Shown: piece by piece, positions 61,213 through 64,000 of the stretch
Layout of the letters: each line of letters opens with the position of its first letter
How positions within the stretch are numbered: the stretch's first letter is position 1
Source of the DNA: Motacilla alba alba
Lineage: Eukaryota; Chordata; Aves; Passeriformes; Motacillidae
Reading direction: 5' to 3'
Length of the DNA: 64,000 nt
Assembly: GCF_015832195.1 (NCBI RefSeq)
Contig: NC_052017.1
Coordinates: 10,988,790-11,052,789, forward strand
The notes under the pieces: generated by a model
The model's input: only the letters and a program-made list of their open reading frames with translations
Told to the model about the DNA's origin: nothing
The model's database searches: none
Position numbers and translations under genes: made by a program

Positions 61213-63300
61213 TTTGACCATTTCTACATCAGTTTTATTGAGTAGCTTAATTGGGAAAAGCATGAAATCTCTCTTCCATGGAGCATGTTTTCTTTACATT
61301 CATTTAATATTTTCCCCACTGCACAGAAGTAAACTTATCTGCACTATGCAGCCAGGAGCATTTTTGAATGGCAGAGAGCAAAGGGCTGACATCAGGCGCA
61401 AGAATTCTATCCTGTCAGAAATGCCAGAGTTCATCAAAACTATACCATTTCCCTGCCAACTCCCTGAAATATCCCTACCTGCTTTCTTATCATCATCTGT
61501 CCCCCTCAGGTGTTCTCCAATAAAATACTGAGGCGTTTAAACTAGCTTCATGCACACAAGATATTTTATAGAGGAATAGGAAATTCTAACTACAAAGAGG
61601 TTCTTGCTTGTGCTGGAGCATAGAAAAGTCCTTTTCTCCTTCCCTTGTGAATATTTGGCTATTTCCAGTGAAGAAATTGTGTTATTTTAATACGACTTAC
61701 TGCCTAGGAAACTGTGTTTTCGAAGTAGCATGCCTGGATGTACAGAAATTACCTGGTTATATTCCTGAATTTCTGGAATATACAAATATGATGTTCAACA
61801 GAAACATTTAATGAAGTTTACTTACCTCTGATGAAGTGAAGAGCCTGCACTTTAACACAGTGTGTTAAGCTTCAATGCAGAGATACAGGAGACAGAAGAA
61901 TAAATTGCAAAGTATTTTACTTGTTTATTATAATACTAGAGATGTGAAGTTTAACCTTCAGATGACCCTAAGGTTCACTCATTGTAGAAAATGGATCAAT
62001 AGAACATGAAATGGGCAGCAAAGAACGATGTCCTTTTGAACTCTTTAGCATACTTTCCCCTTAAATCCAAGCTCATATACTCCGAGTATTTATAAACTGT
62101 ATCTAGTAATAGGTTAGCCTGCAATTGCAAAAAATGTATTTATTCATTTAAATAGCATATTCATTTCAGCATATTTATAAGACTTGCTATACACCAAAGC
62201 ATAATCATTGCTCTATATGCATAATAAACCAATAAAATTACACAGTTTATCATTCTTCTATGATAACCATTTCTCAAATATAATATTCATTGGCTATCTT
62301 AAACACCTGTCTTGCAACACATCCATTGTTTGTATATTGGTGCCCTGAAGGTCACTTGATTATAAAACTAAGACCTTGTGCAGTACAGAGGCATTTTACA
62401 ACATGTTCAGTACAATACATAATGACAAGAAAATCACATTTTGATTGTGGATGTGTTTTTTAAAAACAAAAACTAACCCGAGATATACCCCATGAATAAA
62501 AATGAAAAAAACCCTGACACTTGTGACAGAAACATTGTCCTAAAGGTCTTCTAAATATTGTTCTGAAGGTCTGAAACCAAATCAAACTTGTTTATTGATT
62601 CCTTATTCATCATAGCTCTACCTCTACGGCTGCTAAGCTGAGGAGGTTGTATCAGCATTTTAAAACTATGCAACTGAACAGGACTCCTGAGAAACTTCCT
62701 GCACATAGAACTAAAACATGAGATATTTTTCTGCTGTAGACCACTTAGAAATAAAAAAAAAATCTTCATTATGTTACAGTAGTCAAGAGTAAGACAGTAG
62801 CAAATATAAAATATCATTGCAGAATTACAAAATATGGAACCTGCCTGTTGTCCACCTTTGGAAAGACTGAGACTCAGCTCCTCTCTTCTGTCTTCTTATC
62901 CAAAGTAATTTTAATAACTAGAAAAGTAAATTACATTCTCATGGCTTTGGGATCTGTAGTTGCCTGATTTCAAATTCTCCAGCAAAGAAATTCTGAACCA
63001 TTCTCTTCCAGCTGCTTTTATTCTGCTTTGTTATGTTAATGTTCCATGAAAAGATGTCATGGAGGATCAAAGAATTTTGTGCATATAATTTATACTAAAA
63101 ATAATTTTGATTTAAACTTGGAGATTAAAGTAACTTTCCATTTTCAATAATGTGGGAAACTAGGAGTGAGATCAGCTTTGTGACTGCATGTTGAAGTGTG
63201 GGTGAATGCAATAAAGGACAAAACCAAGAGGACCAGTGAGGAGATGCTTCTGTTTCAAATGTGTCAGAACCTTACATTTGAAAACAGGCAAAATACATGC

Positions 63301-63392
63301 ATATATATATATATATATATAGTTGTGGGGGTTTTTTTTGTTTGTTTTTGTTTTTGTTTTTGTTTTTTTTTTTTTTTTTTGGTTGTTTTTTA
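63301..63392 (+). repeat. (AT)10 followed by a T-rich run with GTTTTT units
   Basis: 63301-63320 is (AT)10. After agttgtggggg follows a T-rich tract with several gtttttt units and a long T run, to about 63392. The phenylalanine-rich ORFs at 63196-63497 are translations of this tract. Confidence 0.93.
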
Positions 63393-64000
63393 ATACCCGA
63401 ATCTTTTTTCCCTAAACCAATAAAGGAACTTCTAAGAGACTATAAATTCAGATATTTACCAGTCCAGGATTTGTGGTACAGTAGGGTCTGTTTATGAAAT
63501 AAAACTGTTATCCAGGAGCAAAGCATGATTGTGAAAGCTAACTAGATAAATTTAAATAAATCCTTTTTTCTGAGCCATAGAATCCATAATTTTTCTTGCC
63601 ATGTTTTAAAATATTGTATGAACAAATCTAGCCACACTGAAATAAAGAAATCACTAAAGATTGTTGTGATTCTCGATTATTGCCACTGAATATCATGGAG
63701 AGAGTTTGATCATTGAAAGCTGATTCTCATGCCATTGTTGTACAGAATATGCTAACCATTTTCTTTCTACTCTTTCTACTTTTCTTTTTTTTTTTTTTCT
63801 CTTTTTGAAAACTGGTTGTGAATTCATAATCTTCCAAATGGAAGGAGAAGAGATGATGGGAAAGGTGATTTGGCGAGACGCAATCTCAATTTGGTGAGAC
63901 CAGCAGTGGTCAGAATTTTTACCTTCTGAATGTTGAAGGAGGAAGGAGGGGGATGAAGGAGGTGGACAATGACTGCTAACATACATTGAAATTAATTGTG
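63393..64000. other. AT-rich DNA to window end, nothing recognised
   Basis: Contains a T14 run (63785-63798) and a purine-rich end. The 97-codon minus ORF at 63693-63986 runs through the T14 tract and shows no family. Confidence 0.5.

Larger units (their letters stand above)
58190..63300. other. Unique AT-rich DNA, no gene recognised
   Basis: ORFs up to 105 codons (61214-61531) without a family. T16 at 59948-59963 and A17 at 61196-61212 are homopolymer runs. No transposon is named. Confidence 0.5.

Noticed and set aside
63196..63497. Phenylalanine-rich ORFs
   Set aside because: Created by the T-rich run at 63322-63392.
1..64000. CRISPR arrays, operons, phage or other prokaryotic systems
   Set aside because: No regularly spaced direct repeats, no packed ORFs and no ribosome-binding sites. 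Composition and repeats are those of a bird nuclear genome.

Overview
This is a 64 kb stretch of vertebrate nuclear DNA, most probably from a songbird (passerine). It is AT-rich and CpG-poor, and I find no gene that can be supported. The bird assignment rests on the repeats: fragments of the avian CR1 LINE with its typical 3' end (ATTCTAYR-type octamers, and the 'ggtcccttccarccc' region just before them), plus several avian endogenous-retrovirus LTRs. One of these, at 47.26-47.59 kb, closely resembles a widespread avian ERVL-type LTR. No open reading frame is long enough or protein-like enough to call a gene. The longest (about 120-150 codons) are of the size expected by chance, and several lie antisense to LTRs or inside simple repeats. 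No rRNA, tRNA, CRISPR or prokaryotic signal is present.

Layout. 1-4.8 kb: unique sequence with a GC-richer part (0.35-1.2 kb), a strong small hairpin and a 26-bp tandem duplication. 4.8-10.03 kb: two diverged copies of one LTR family in inverted orientation, the left one truncated; between them are a local ~110-bp direct duplication and an unrecognised 129-codon ORF. 11.15-11.72 kb: an LTR-like insertion with TATA box, poly(A) signal inside a hairpin, and a 12-bp direct repeat at its edges. 11.7-22.3 kb: unique DNA, including a block at 15.05-15.73 kb that looks like conserved noncoding DNA. 22.30-22.76 kb: a complete solo LTR. 28.1-29.5 kb: two CR1 tails in opposite orientation. 34.5 kb: a CR1 tail. 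38.67-39.04 kb: a complete solo LTR on the minus strand. 41.05-43.01 kb: a cluster of CR1 tails, all on the plus strand. 47.26-47.59 kb: the 5' part of an ERVL-type LTR. 58.0-58.19 kb: a pure (CCTCT)n tract. 63.3-63.4 kb: an (AT)n run followed by a T/GT-rich run.

Nothing here works together as a pathway. The window is best read as an intergenic or intronic desert shaped by LTR insertion and recombination to solo LTRs, CR1 decay and microsatellite growth, with a few stretches that may be conserved regulatory DNA. Family statements come from memory of consensus features, not from a database search, so I give no Repbase names. Statements about conservation are inference.
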